From CAYHEQ01 sp964355795 (GTDB taxonomy: Bacteria > Patescibacteriota > JACPGU01): 21,146 nucleotides of DNA. The stretch lies in the NCBI GenBank assembly GCA_964355795.1, contig CAYHEQ010000010.1:1-21146 (forward strand), read 5' to 3'. The translations under genes were made by a program, and so were the position numbers. Below the pieces are notes generated by a model, which saw only the letters and a program-made list of their open reading frames with translations, ran no database searches and was not told the origin of the DNA. Below, in pieces: positions 13,453-19,965 of this stretch (its first letter is position 1; each line of letters starts with the position of its first letter).

Positions 13453-13476
13453 ATTCTAGCACGGATAGATTATGAT
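13453..13476. promoter_or_regulatory. Divergent leaderless promoters for the CPBP-like gene and comEC
   Basis: Minus strand: TGC-TAGAAT (-10 at 13458-13453), then 6 nt to ATG 13446. Plus strand: TATGAT (13471-13476), then 6 nt to GTG 13483. The two -10 boxes are only 12 bp apart, so the two polymerases should compete. Neither has a good -35. Confidence 0.6.
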
Positions 13477-13482
13477 GTTATT

Positions 13483-14982
13483 GTGACAAATATTTTTGGC
13501 CCGTCAAAAATTTTTCTTTGTCTCCTTCTCTCTTTGGTGGTGGGGATTTTTGTGGCGCCGCACTACATTGTCGCATGGCTAAATATCTACATTGTTGGGG
13601 CCGTCTTGTTCTTGGTGTCAATCGCAATCTTGATGCTTCCGAGACGTAAAAAACTTTTTATTTTTTTGATTTCTTGTTTTCTTATTTTCTTAGGCGGCGT
13701 AGCGCGCTATCAGTCCTTCTTGCCCAAAATAGACACTGGCCATATTGGTTTTTACAACGGGAAAGAATTGGTGGTGGCAGGATGGGTGAGCGCAGAACCT
13801 GAAGAGAGCAATAATATGATGAAGGTAGAGCTGAACGGACTCAAAATTTCTAATAATAATTCTTTAGTCGTTGATGGCAAAATATTAGTTGAGCTACCAC
13901 GAAATAGCGATATACAATACGGCGATGAGATAATATTTACGGCCAAGATCAAGAAACCGGAGGATAGCGCGGATTTTTCTTACTCTAATTATCTGGCCAA
14001 GTCAGGAATATATAGTATAGCGCAGGGGATAGAGGATTTTCAGATCATAGCGCACAATAGGGGTTCGCCGATTATTGCAGCGCTTTATCAAACTAAAGTG
14101 GCGTTCGCGGAAAAATTAGCAAAAGTTCTCCCCGAACCACATTCGGCTTTGGCCATGGGGCTCATTCTGGGAGTCAAACACGGACTGTCCGACTGGTTGG
14201 TAGCGGTATTCAAAATCATCGGTATCACCCATATTATTGCTATTTCTGGCTATAATGTCTCTATTCTGGCCAAAATTTCCGAGGGCATCATCGGTCGTTG
14301 GAGCAGAAAGTGGGCGCTTTGGGGGACGCTCCTTTTCATCGCCTCTTTGGTAATCATCACCGGCGCGCAAGCCTCCATCATTCGCGCGGGCGTGATGGGC
14401 TCTCTCTTGGTCGTGGCGGGGCTGGTGGGAAGGAAAAATAATCTGACTAATGTCTTGGTTCTAGCCGGCGCGATAATGGTATTTCTCAATCCTCTGATTT
14501 TGCGAGACGATATCGGTTTCCAGCTTTCTTTTTTGGCCACTTTGGGCATTATTTCTCTTGCGCCCGCTTTCTCGCTCTGGCTCAAAAAAATTCCGTTTTT
14601 TTTCCGCGAACCGCTCTCGGCCACTCTTTCCGCGCAAGTTTTCACCCTGCCGATACTGCTTTCTAGCTTTGGCGTTCTCTCTTTAATTTCACCACTCGCC
14701 AATATGATTATTTTACCTATCATCCCGCTGACGATGTTGTTGGGGTTTCTCTCTGGCGCTCTGGCTTTCATCTGGCTTCCTATTGGACAATTTTTTGGCT
14801 TTTTCGCCTATGCGGTGTTAGATTTGATTATCAAAATATCTGAATTTTTGGCGCGCGTCCCTTACGCCGCCGTGGAGCTGAAGATAAACAACGGGTGGAT
14901 CTGGGGAGGATGGTATTTGGCGATAGCGCTTTTTCTGGTCTATCGTAAAAAGAAGCATATTACAGCAAAATTCTTGCAATAA
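13483..14982 (+). CDS. comEC: ComEC/Rec2 DNA-uptake channel, membrane part only
   Basis: ComEC passes single-stranded DNA across the inner membrane during competence. About 499 aa: two N-terminal helices, a soluble DUF4131-like OB region (about 90-180, VVAGWVSAEPEESNN ... KILVELPRN), then the Competence domain with ITHIIAISGYNVSILAKI, AQASIIRAGVMGSLLVVAGL and DDIGFQLSFLATLGIISLAP, and further helices. The usual C-terminal metallo-beta-lactamase domain is missing; a matching free-standing protein lies at 16278. The ORF can be read from 13432, but that would overlap the divergent gene. GTG at 13483, 6 nt after TATGAT, fits the leaderless pattern, and LCLLLSLVVGIFVAP then starts the first helix. 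Confidence 0.93.
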   Translation: MTNIFGPSKIFLCLLLSLVVGIFVAPHYIVAWLNIYIVGAVLFLVSIAILMLPRRKKLFIFLISCFLIFLGGVARYQSFLPKIDTGHIGFYNGKELVVAGWVSAEPEESNNMMKVELNGLKISNNNSLVVDGKILVELPRNSDIQYGDEIIFTAKIKKPEDSADFSYSNYLAKSGIYSIAQGIEDFQIIAHNRGSPIIAALYQTKVAFAEKLAKVLPEPHSALAMGLILGVKHGLSDWLVAVFKIIGITHIIAISGYNVSILAKISEGIIGRWSRKWALWGTLLFIASLVIITGAQASIIRAGVMGSLLVVAGLVGRKNNLTNVLVLAGAIMVFLNPLILRDDIGFQLSFLATLGIISLAPAFSLWLKKIPFFFREPLSATLSAQVFTLPILLSSFGVLSLISPLANMIILPIIPLTMLLGFLSGALAFIWLPIGQFFGFFAYAVLDLIIKISEFLARVPYAAVELKINNGWIWGGWYLAIALFLVYRKKKHITAKFLQ

Positions 14983-15032
14983 TAACCTGACTATGGTATT
15001 TTGTTGACAATATTAACTTAGTCACTTTCTTT

Positions 15033-16163
15033 ATGAGCAAAAGCCTTGAAGCTAAAGCCCAAGAGTTATTAGCCCTCGCCGATATTCAAATCGGTGGTAG
15101 CAGGCCGTGGGATATTCAGGTGCACAATCCCCGTTTTTATAAAAGGCTCCTGGCCTCTGGGTCGCTCGGCGCTGGCGAAGCCTATATGGACGGTTGGTGG
15201 GACTGCGAGGCGCTCGATGTGATGCTCGTGAAAATTCTTGAAGCCGATCTGGAAAAGAAGGCGAAAATCAAAACTTTCTTTTGGGAAACTCTCAAGGCTA
15301 AGCTTTTTAATTTCCAAAACAAAAGCCGCGCTTTTGAAATAGGTCAGAAGCATTATGATATCGGCAATGATTTGTACGAGCGAATGTTGGACAAGAGAAT
15401 GAATTACACTTGCGGTTATTGGAGCGCGCCGAAAAATCCCGCCAAGACATTGGACGAAGCGCAAGAAGCCAAGCTGGATTTGGTCTGTCGCAAAATCGGA
15501 TTGAAAAAAGGCGACCGAGTGCTGGACATCGGTTGCGGTTGGGGGAATAGCGCCAAATATATGGCCGAGAAATACGGCGTGAGCGTGGTGGGCATTACGG
15601 TGTCCAAAGAACAGAAGAAATTGGGAGACGAACTCTGCGCTGGATTGCCGGTAGAAATTCGTCTGCAAGATTATCGCGACATCAACGAGCAATTTGACCA
15701 TATTATTTCACTCGGTATGTTTGAACACGTGGGGGTGAAAAATTATCGCGAATATATGGAAGTCGCCAATCGTTGTCTGAAAGATGGTGGGCTTTTTCTC
15801 CTGCATACTATTGGTGTTCTACAATCCGGTTACGGAGTCGATCCTTGGATTGAAAAATACATCTTTCCCAACTCCATATTGCCTTCTCTGGCGCAAATAA
15901 CCAAGTCTTGTGAAGGACTTTTTGTCGTTGAAGACATACACAATTTTGGCGCTGATTACGACCAGACGCTGATGTGTTGGTACGAAAATTTTCATCATCA
16001 TTGGAGCGAAATTAAAGATAAATACAGCGGCCGATTTTATCGGATGTGGAGATTTTATCTGCTGACTTGCGCGGCCTCTTTTCGCGTTCGCGCCAACAAC
16101 CAGCTCTGGCAAATAGTTTTGTCCAAAGACGGAGTAAAGGGTGGGTATCGGACGGTAAGATAA
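15033..16163 (+). CDS. cfa: Cyclopropane-fatty-acyl-phospholipid synthase
   Basis: 376 aa, close to E. coli Cfa (382). It transfers a methylene group from S-adenosylmethionine to the double bond of unsaturated acyl chains in membrane phospholipids. The N-terminal lipid-contacting part has SRPWDIQVHNPRFYKRLLASGSLGAGEAYMDGWWDC. The methyltransferase part has IGQKHYDIGNDLYERMLD, MNYTCGYW, the SAM-binding VLDIGCGWGNSAKYMAEKYG, VGITVSKEQ, DYRDINEQFDHIISLGMFEHVGVKNY and the bicarbonate-site region FLLHTIG..WIEKYIFPNSILPS. It lies between the two separated halves of ComEC. TTGACA occurs at 15004-15009 but no well-spaced -10 follows. As CPR cells usually lack fatty-acid synthesis, its substrate may be acquired lipids. 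Confidence 0.95.
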   Translation: MSKSLEAKAQELLALADIQIGGSRPWDIQVHNPRFYKRLLASGSLGAGEAYMDGWWDCEALDVMLVKILEADLEKKAKIKTFFWETLKAKLFNFQNKSRAFEIGQKHYDIGNDLYERMLDKRMNYTCGYWSAPKNPAKTLDEAQEAKLDLVCRKIGLKKGDRVLDIGCGWGNSAKYMAEKYGVSVVGITVSKEQKKLGDELCAGLPVEIRLQDYRDINEQFDHIISLGMFEHVGVKNYREYMEVANRCLKDGGLFLLHTIGVLQSGYGVDPWIEKYIFPNSILPSLAQITKSCEGLFVVEDIHNFGADYDQTLMCWYENFHHHWSEIKDKYSGRFYRMWRFYLLTCAASFRVRANNQLWQIVLSKDGVKGGYRTVR

Positions 16164-16177
16164 GGTTGAGAGCCTGT

Positions 16178-16249
16178 TATACTAGCGTTATGAGAATTAA
16201 TCCGAGGTTCGACCTTGGAGAAGTTCAGAAGCTAAGGTTGAACCTCTGA
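16178..16249 (+). other. Possible leaderless 19-aa ORF containing hairpin element copy B
   Basis: TGT-TATACT (-10 at 16178-16183) is followed after 6 nt by ATG 16190 and 19 codons (MRINPRFDLGEVQKLRLNL) to TGA 16247-16249. Most of this ORF is the 13-bp-stem hairpin at 16204-16246, so it is more likely a duplicated promoter/start next to an inserted element than a real gene. Confidence 0.4.
16204..16246 (+). repeat. 13-bp-stem hairpin element (copy B)
   Basis: GAGGTTCGACCTT pairs with AAGGTTGAACCTC (12 Watson-Crick pairs and one G-T) around a 17-nt loop starting GGAGAAGTT. The same CCTTGGRGAAGTT string occurs in copy A (3389-3402). A T-rich stretch follows (16253-16263). Confidence 0.75.
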
Positions 16250-16262
16250 ATTGATTATTTTT

Positions 16263-16271
16263 TGCTATACT
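16263..16271 (+). promoter_or_regulatory. Extended -10 promoter of the metallo-beta-lactamase gene
   Basis: TGC-TATACT, then 6 nt to ATG 16278. The 21 bp at 16263-16283 repeat those at 16175-16195 with 4 differences. Confidence 0.6.
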
Positions 16272-16277
16272 GGCAGT

Positions 16278-17159
16278 ATGAGAAAAAACAAAAATCAGAT
16301 CACCCTCTCCATCTCGCTCGCTATCGCTCTGGCCGTATTTTTCTTTGGACAACAATATTCCAAAGCTAATATTTCGGCGGGAAAAGATTTGCGGGTCTGG
16401 TTTTTTGATGTCGGACAGGGAGATGGTATCTTCCTCCGTACGACCGAGGGGGTGGATATTTTAATTGATGGCGGACCAGGCTCGACAGTGATTGAAAGGT
16501 TGGCCGAAGTTTTGCCAGCTTGGGACAAGCAGATAGATTATGTTTTCTTGACCCATCCGCACGCCGACCATCTGGAGGGATTAATTCAAGTTTTGCAGAG
16601 GTATGAGGTGAAAAATTTCGTGGAGTCGGGGTTTGTGGCCAAATCGGCTGGTTACGAGAAGTTGGAGCAAGAAGCGACGAGTGGAGGGGAGAAAAAAATC
16701 ATTGCCAAAGCGGGCGATTCGTTTGATTTTGGTTCGGGCGTTAAGGCCAAAGTTTTCTGGCCAGAGCAAAAGGCGTTATCTTCTGCCACCGATACCAACG
16801 ATTCGTCAATTGTGATGAAATTGTCCTACGGCGAAATTGATTTCCTCCTGACTGGTGACGCGACGGAAACAGTGGAAAAAGGTCTTTTGCAATATGATTT
16901 GGACAGCGAATTTTTGAAAGTTGCCCACCATGGCTCGCGCTACGCTTCGGGGACGGCTTTCTTGCAAAAAGCGCGTCCCTTAGTTTCCTTTATCTCCGTC
17001 GGCCGTGGCAATACCTATGGTCATCCCACCGAAGAAACATTGAGCCGATTGCTGATGGCTGGCAGTAGGGTTCTCCGCACCGACATTGCGGGGACGATAG
17101 AGGTAGATGTGGGGCAAGACGGGAAGTGGACGATTGTTTGTGAAAAGACTTGCGGGTAA
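16278..17159 (+). CDS. ComEC-type metallo-beta-lactamase-fold hydrolase, free-standing
   Basis: 293 aa. An N-terminal signal anchor (ITLSISLAIALAVFFFGQQ) is followed by LRVWFFDVGQGDGIFLRTTEGVDILIDGGPG, the opening of the MBL domain fused to ComEC in most bacteria. Metal ligands are visible: THPHADHLEGL (HxHxDH), the Asp of LLTGDAT, the His of VAHHGSRYASG, and the end motif SVGRGNTYGHPTEETL. It probably degrades the non-transported DNA strand on the outer face, completing the ComEC at 13483; cfa separates the two. The ATG at 16278 is preferred over an upstream in-frame start because it sits 6 nt after TATACT and directly before the signal anchor. Confidence 0.93.
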   Translation: MRKNKNQITLSISLAIALAVFFFGQQYSKANISAGKDLRVWFFDVGQGDGIFLRTTEGVDILIDGGPGSTVIERLAEVLPAWDKQIDYVFLTHPHADHLEGLIQVLQRYEVKNFVESGFVAKSAGYEKLEQEATSGGEKKIIAKAGDSFDFGSGVKAKVFWPEQKALSSATDTNDSSIVMKLSYGEIDFLLTGDATETVEKGLLQYDLDSEFLKVAHHGSRYASGTAFLQKARPLVSFISVGRGNTYGHPTEETLSRLLMAGSRVLRTDIAGTIEVDVGQDGKWTIVCEKTCG

Positions 17160-17160
17160 A

Positions 17161-17189
17161 TTGACATAGGTTCCCCGTCTTGCTATCAT
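17161..17189 (+). promoter_or_regulatory. hicBA promoter, leaderless spacing
   Basis: TTGACA (17161-17166), a 17-nt spacer ending TGC, and TATCAT (17184-17189), then 6 nt to ATG 17196. It is the clearest leaderless promoter of the window. It begins 1 bp after the upstream stop codon. Confidence 0.88.
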
Positions 17190-17195
17190 TGAAAT

Positions 17196-17438
17196 ATGAA
17201 AACCTACACTTACAGAATTATTATTGAACCAGACGGAAAGCAATTTCATGCTTATGCGCCAGCTCTCTTGGGTTGTCATACTTTTGGCAAGACTATTGAG
17301 GAGGCAAAAAAGTACGCGCGAGAAGCCATTGAGCTTTATGTGCAGAGTTTGATTGAGCATGGAGAGGAAATCCCGCAGGATGAGAGCTTTGAATCTTTTG
17401 AAACTGTAGAAATTTCACGTTCAAAGGTTTATGCCTAA
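17196..17438 (+). CDS. hicB: HicB-family antitoxin
   Basis: 80 aa. The partial RNase-H-like fold of HicB is visible: YTYRIIIEPDGKQFHAYAPALLGCHTFGKTIEEAKKYAREAIELYVQSLIEHGEEIP (family pattern y.v.i..e.dgg.y.a..P.lpGc.t.G.t.eEA..na.eAie.yl). It neutralises HicA. There is no C-terminal DNA-binding domain of the longer HicB type; the tail is short (VEISRSKVYA). It comes before the toxin and overlaps it by 8 bp. Confidence 0.92.
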   Translation: MKTYTYRIIIEPDGKQFHAYAPALLGCHTFGKTIEEAKKYAREAIELYVQSLIEHGEEIPQDESFESFETVEISRSKVYA

Positions 17439-17658
17439 ACTGCCTGTTGTTACACCAAAAAGATTCGTCCAAGTTATTGAAAAACTTGGATTTTTTCGTT
17501 ATTCAAAAGGTAAGGGCAGTCATCTTGTTATGGCGCATCTAGACGGACGCAAAGTGACTGTACCCGTTCATTCAAAAGATATTCCCACCGGTACTTTATT
17601 GGCCATGTTGAGGGATATTGATCTCACAAAAAAAGAGTTTATTAGCTATCTGCGTTAA
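17431..17658 (+). CDS. hicA: HicA-family mRNA interferase toxin
   Basis: 75 aa with the dsRBD-like HicA fold: PVVTPKRFVQVIEKLGFFRYSKGKGSHLVMAHLDGRKVTVPVHSKDIPTGTLLAMLRDIDLTKKEF. The catalytic His is in GSHLVM. It cleaves mRNA when free of HicB. It overlaps hicB by 8 bp; yebC starts 10 bp after its stop and may be reached by read-through. Confidence 0.93.
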   Translation: MPKLPVVTPKRFVQVIEKLGFFRYSKGKGSHLVMAHLDGRKVTVPVHSKDIPTGTLLAMLRDIDLTKKEFISYLR

Positions 17659-17668
17659 AAATCCATCT

Positions 17669-18400
17669 ATGTCCGGACACTCCAAATGGCACAATATACA
17701 AGTCCGCAAGGGCAAGCAAGACGCCAAGAGGGCGGGCGCTTTCACCCAATTGTCGCACGCTATTACCTCGGCCGCTCGTGAAGGCGGGGGCGATATTAAT
17801 ATGAATTTCAAACTGCGGATTGCCGTAGATCGAGCCAAAGCCGTCTCCATGCCGAAAGACAACATCCAGCGTGCTATTGACAAAGGAACAGGCGCGGGTG
17901 GCGCGGGAGCCCTTGTCGCCATTTCTTACGAAGGCAAAGGTCCGGGCGGGATAGACATCATTGTTGATTGTTTGACGGATAACAAAAACAGGACGGCCTC
18001 GGAAATCAAACATATTTTTACCAAAAACGGCGGAGCGGTAGGGGCGCCGGGGAGTGTGGGGTGGAACTTTGTTCAGCGCGGTTACGCGCTGACGCAGACT
18101 AACGCGGACTTGACGCAGAAAAACGCAGAAGGAATTGTCTTGGATATCATGGATATTGAGGGAATAGGGGATGTGGAGGAGGGCGAGGCAGGACTGGAGA
18201 TCTATACCAAGCCACAAGATTTGGCGCGAGTACACAAAGCGCTGGAAGCAAAAAATTTCAAGATAGAAAAAGCCGAGCTGGTGATGATGCCGAAAAACAC
18301 AGTCAAATTAGACGGAGAAAAATTGGAACAAGCGATGAAATTGCTAGAACTTCTGGACGATTACGATGATACGGAGAATGTGTGGAGCAATTTGGGATAA
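17669..18400 (+). CDS. YebC/PmpR family protein
   Basis: 243 aa, the usual length. The start MSGHSKWHNIQVRKGKQDAKRAGAF is the family signature (SGHSKWanI..rK..qDakR), so ATG 17669 is chosen over the longer frame from 17618. Further conserved parts are NIQRAIDKGTGAGG, YEGKGPGGIDIIVDCLTDNKNRTASEIKHIFTKNGG, GSVGWNFVQRG and LLELLDDYDDTENVWSNLG. Members are described as DNA-binding regulators and, more recently, as factors helping ribosomes through difficult sequences such as proline stretches. No Shine-Dalgarno is visible. Confidence 0.95.
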   Translation: MSGHSKWHNIQVRKGKQDAKRAGAFTQLSHAITSAAREGGGDINMNFKLRIAVDRAKAVSMPKDNIQRAIDKGTGAGGAGALVAISYEGKGPGGIDIIVDCLTDNKNRTASEIKHIFTKNGGAVGAPGSVGWNFVQRGYALTQTNADLTQKNAEGIVLDIMDIEGIGDVEEGEAGLEIYTKPQDLARVHKALEAKNFKIEKAELVMMPKNTVKLDGEKLEQAMKLLELLDDYDDTENVWSNLG

Positions 18401-18458
18401 AAAAAATAAAATGACAATTCTTAGTATTGACCCCGGGGACGGCAATAACGTATAAAAT

Positions 18459-18487
18459 TTGACAACCAAGCCAAAAAGGAGTAAAAT
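18459..18487 (+). promoter_or_regulatory. Promoter of the DGR target gene
   Basis: TTGACA (18459-18464), a 17-nt spacer and TAAAAT (18482-18487). The predicted start near 18494 gives a leader of about 104 nt. Confidence 0.88.
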
Positions 18488-18493
18488 GGCAGT

Positions 18494-18597
18494 AGTCGGG
18501 TTCGGAAGCTACGAACCTTCAAAATCTATACCCTGATCGCCCGTAGGGTGACAGGCAACCGCCGGCGGGCATAAAACGCGAAAGGAGGATGGTTCCG
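18494..18597 (+). promoter_or_regulatory. Structured 5' leader of the DGR target gene
   Basis: Hairpin GGTTCG/CGAACC (18499-18504 with 18512-18517) lies at the 5' end; then the motif GAACCTTCAAAATCTA (18513-18528) shared with the prepilin leader; then a bulged hairpin CCTG-A-TCGCCC-GTA-GGGTGA-CAGG (about 18532-18555), with alternative pairing of GCCCG (18539-18543) to CGGGC (18566-18570). AGGAGG (18583-18588) is 9 nt before ATG 18598. The mutually exclusive pairings could regulate translation. It matches no riboswitch I know. Confidence 0.6.
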
Positions 18598-19515
18598 ATG
18601 AGTAAACCATCATTGGCCCCGTCTGTTACGAGTCGAAACACAAAGGGTCGAAAGTTTATGGATATTGTTGGAGCGGCTTATGACAAAGAGGAGCTCTCGG
18701 ACGAGGAAGCCCAGCGCGTCAACGAGTTCCCTGGTCTGGCAGATTTAATCAGCAAGTTCATTGCCGATAATCGCCGGTCTAACAAATTCAAGGACGAGGA
18801 GGTAATGTCCAGCCGTATCTATCCGAATGGATATGCTGGACCGAAGCCGATTAAGCAACAGGTGGAAATACTGCTCAAGCATTTCCCCGGTCTCGACCCA
18901 GAACCGGCATTTCGGTATATGCGCGACATATACCCGAAGCTCAACCTGCCAAATTGGGTGGAGGGGGCATTCGCAGTGCCCAACGAGTATGTACTGGCGG
19001 AAAAGTTTTATCCGCAAGTAAAAGGGCGACTGCCCCGTTACTGTGCCGGAGTGAATCTCGTCTTAGAAAAGATAGCCCAGACGGGAAGACCTTTCTACAA
19101 CTACTGTGAAGGTCAAGTTCGGCGGATTTTGCGAACGACGCAGATGATTGACCGCCTCATTGAAATGCAGGGGGGTGCTGATATCATCATCCATCCTATG
19201 CAACTCGGTATCCGACATGCTGGGCGGTCAGTCCGAAGGGGCCGGGAGTTGTATGCCAAACAGGAGTTTGGTGAGGGATCGCTGGAGGTCGGCTCTGTTG
19301 TCCTAACCCATCCGGAAAGATTGTCTTGCTGGGAGGAACTGGATATGGACTGCGCCGGCGATGAGTTTCGTCCGCATGCCGGTGACGACTTCAGCCATGC
19401 GCCTTGCTTCGACTTCGATGACGGCAAGGCCGGGTTTGGGGCGAGCGTGGTCAGTGATGTCCTCGACGACTTTGGCGCGGTGTCGGCTTTCCTCCAGGAG
19501 TGTCCGGAATCTTGA
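18598..19515 (+). CDS. DGR target (variable) protein
   Basis: 305 aa, starting MSKPSLAPSVTSRN. ATG 18598 is chosen because AGGAGG lies 9 nt upstream; the in-frame ATG at 18589 is only 0-1 nt from it. The N-terminal 240 residues form a conserved-looking soluble domain (QVEILLKHFPGLDPEPAFRYM, GVNLVLEKIAQTGRPFYNYCEGQ, MQLGIRHAGRSVRRGRELYA, VGSVVLTHPERLSCWEELDMDCAGDEF), a type I recall from DGR targets in CPR genomes. The last 48 or so residues (RPHAGDDFSHAPCFDFDDG ... DDFGAVSAFLQ) are the variable region rewritten from the TR. The end lacks the GFR-type motif of well-known C-type-lectin targets, so the fold of the display domain is open. No signal peptide or membrane segment is present, so it is predicted cytoplasmic or exported in an unusual way. 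Confidence 0.9.
   Translation: MSKPSLAPSVTSRNTKGRKFMDIVGAAYDKEELSDEEAQRVNEFPGLADLISKFIADNRRSNKFKDEEVMSSRIYPNGYAGPKPIKQQVEILLKHFPGLDPEPAFRYMRDIYPKLNLPNWVEGAFAVPNEYVLAEKFYPQVKGRLPRYCAGVNLVLEKIAQTGRPFYNYCEGQVRRILRTTQMIDRLIEMQGGADIIIHPMQLGIRHAGRSVRRGRELYAKQEFGEGSLEVGSVVLTHPERLSCWEELDMDCAGDEFRPHAGDDFSHAPCFDFDDGKAGFGASVVSDVLDDFGAVSAFLQECPES
19368..19496 (+). repeat. DGR variable repeat (VR)
   Basis: 129 bp aligning without gaps to the TR at 19811-19939 (offset 443). Of 21 differences, 18 are at TR adenines (14 read G, 2 read C, 2 read T in VR); three are at TR thymines (19812, 19854, 19883). The last 28 bp (19469-19496, ACTTTGGCG...CTCCA) are identical. Changed codons include N to H, D, S and L, Y to C, K to G, D to G, T to A and M to V. 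Confidence 0.95.
19469..19512 (+). promoter_or_regulatory. Putative IMH (initiation of mutagenic homing) region
   Basis: The invariant 3' part of VR (19469-19496) continues into sequence that resembles but differs from the TR counterpart: 19497-19508 versus 19940-19951 match at 8 of 12 positions, with no difference at an adenine. This is what distinguishes IMH from IMH* in known DGRs. It ends just before the stop codon. Confidence 0.65.
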
Positions 19516-19546
19516 ACCTTGATTCTTGGACGCTTTGATTCGAAAC

Positions 19547-19586
19547 AAAAAGTGCGAGTATGGCAAAACCAACTCGCGCTTTTTTA
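19547..19586 (+). terminator. Terminator of the DGR target gene
   Basis: AAAAAGTGCGAGT (19547-19559) pairs with ACTCGCGCTTTTT (19572-19584) over 13 positions (one G-T), with a 12-nt loop and a T-run. It lies 31 bp after the stop. Confidence 0.9.
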
Positions 19587-19810
19587 TTTCTCAAAATCTG
19601 GTAAGATGAGAATGTAGATAGGTAGAGAGTTTTGGTTCACGGACTAAGACCGCCGATTCTCAAAGCGTGAAGAGCGCTTTTGGACACTCCTTGCTCTCAT
19701 TTGGTGTAGGTTTCCGAGCGTTTGAGTTCGGGATACTACCAAATAAAATTCAACCCCGAGAGTTCGTCAGCCGACGAATCGAGGGGCGGTGCTAAAGATG
19801 GACGAGAGCA
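19587..19810 (+). other. Non-coding region leading into the TR
   Basis: About 220 bp with no convincing gene. TGG-TAAGAT (19599-19607) is an extended -10 candidate for TR RNA synthesis. AAAGCG/CGCTTT (19662-19667 with 19675-19680) is a short hairpin. GTTCGTC-AGCC-GACGAAT (19762-19779) is a strong hairpin with outer CCCC/GGGG pairing (19754-19757 with 19782-19785), ending 26 bp before the aligned TR. It may be part of the TR RNA structure used by the reverse transcriptase. Confidence 0.5.
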
Positions 19811-19939
19811 ATATCCGAATGCCGATAACGACTTCAACCATGCGCCTTACTTCTACTTCAATGACGGCAAGGCCAAGTTTGATACGAACATGGTCAGTAA
19901 TGTCAACGACAACTTTGGCGCGGTGTCGGCTTTCCTCCA
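19811..19939 (+). repeat. DGR template repeat (TR)
   Basis: Adenine-rich counterpart of the VR: 34 adenines in 129 bp, 18 of them altered in the VR against 3 of 95 other bases. In the VR reading frame it is packed with AAC, AAT and TAC codons (N.D.DF.HAPYFYFND...), the signature of a mutagenesis template. It lies on the same strand as the target and RT genes. Homology weakens upstream of 19811. Downstream to 19951 it forms the IMH*-like segment. Confidence 0.95.
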
Positions 19940-19965
19940 TGAGTTTCTGCAGCAAAAGGTCTCAT

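Noticed and set aside
15069..15701. 210-aa minus-strand ORF
   Set aside because: Antisense shadow of cfa, whose motifs are unmistakable.
18494..18597. Known riboswitch class in the DGR target leader
   Set aside because: Stable hairpins are visible, but none of the conserved cores I know (c-di-GMP, TPP, cobalamin, SAM, fluoride, ZTP, THF) is recognisable.
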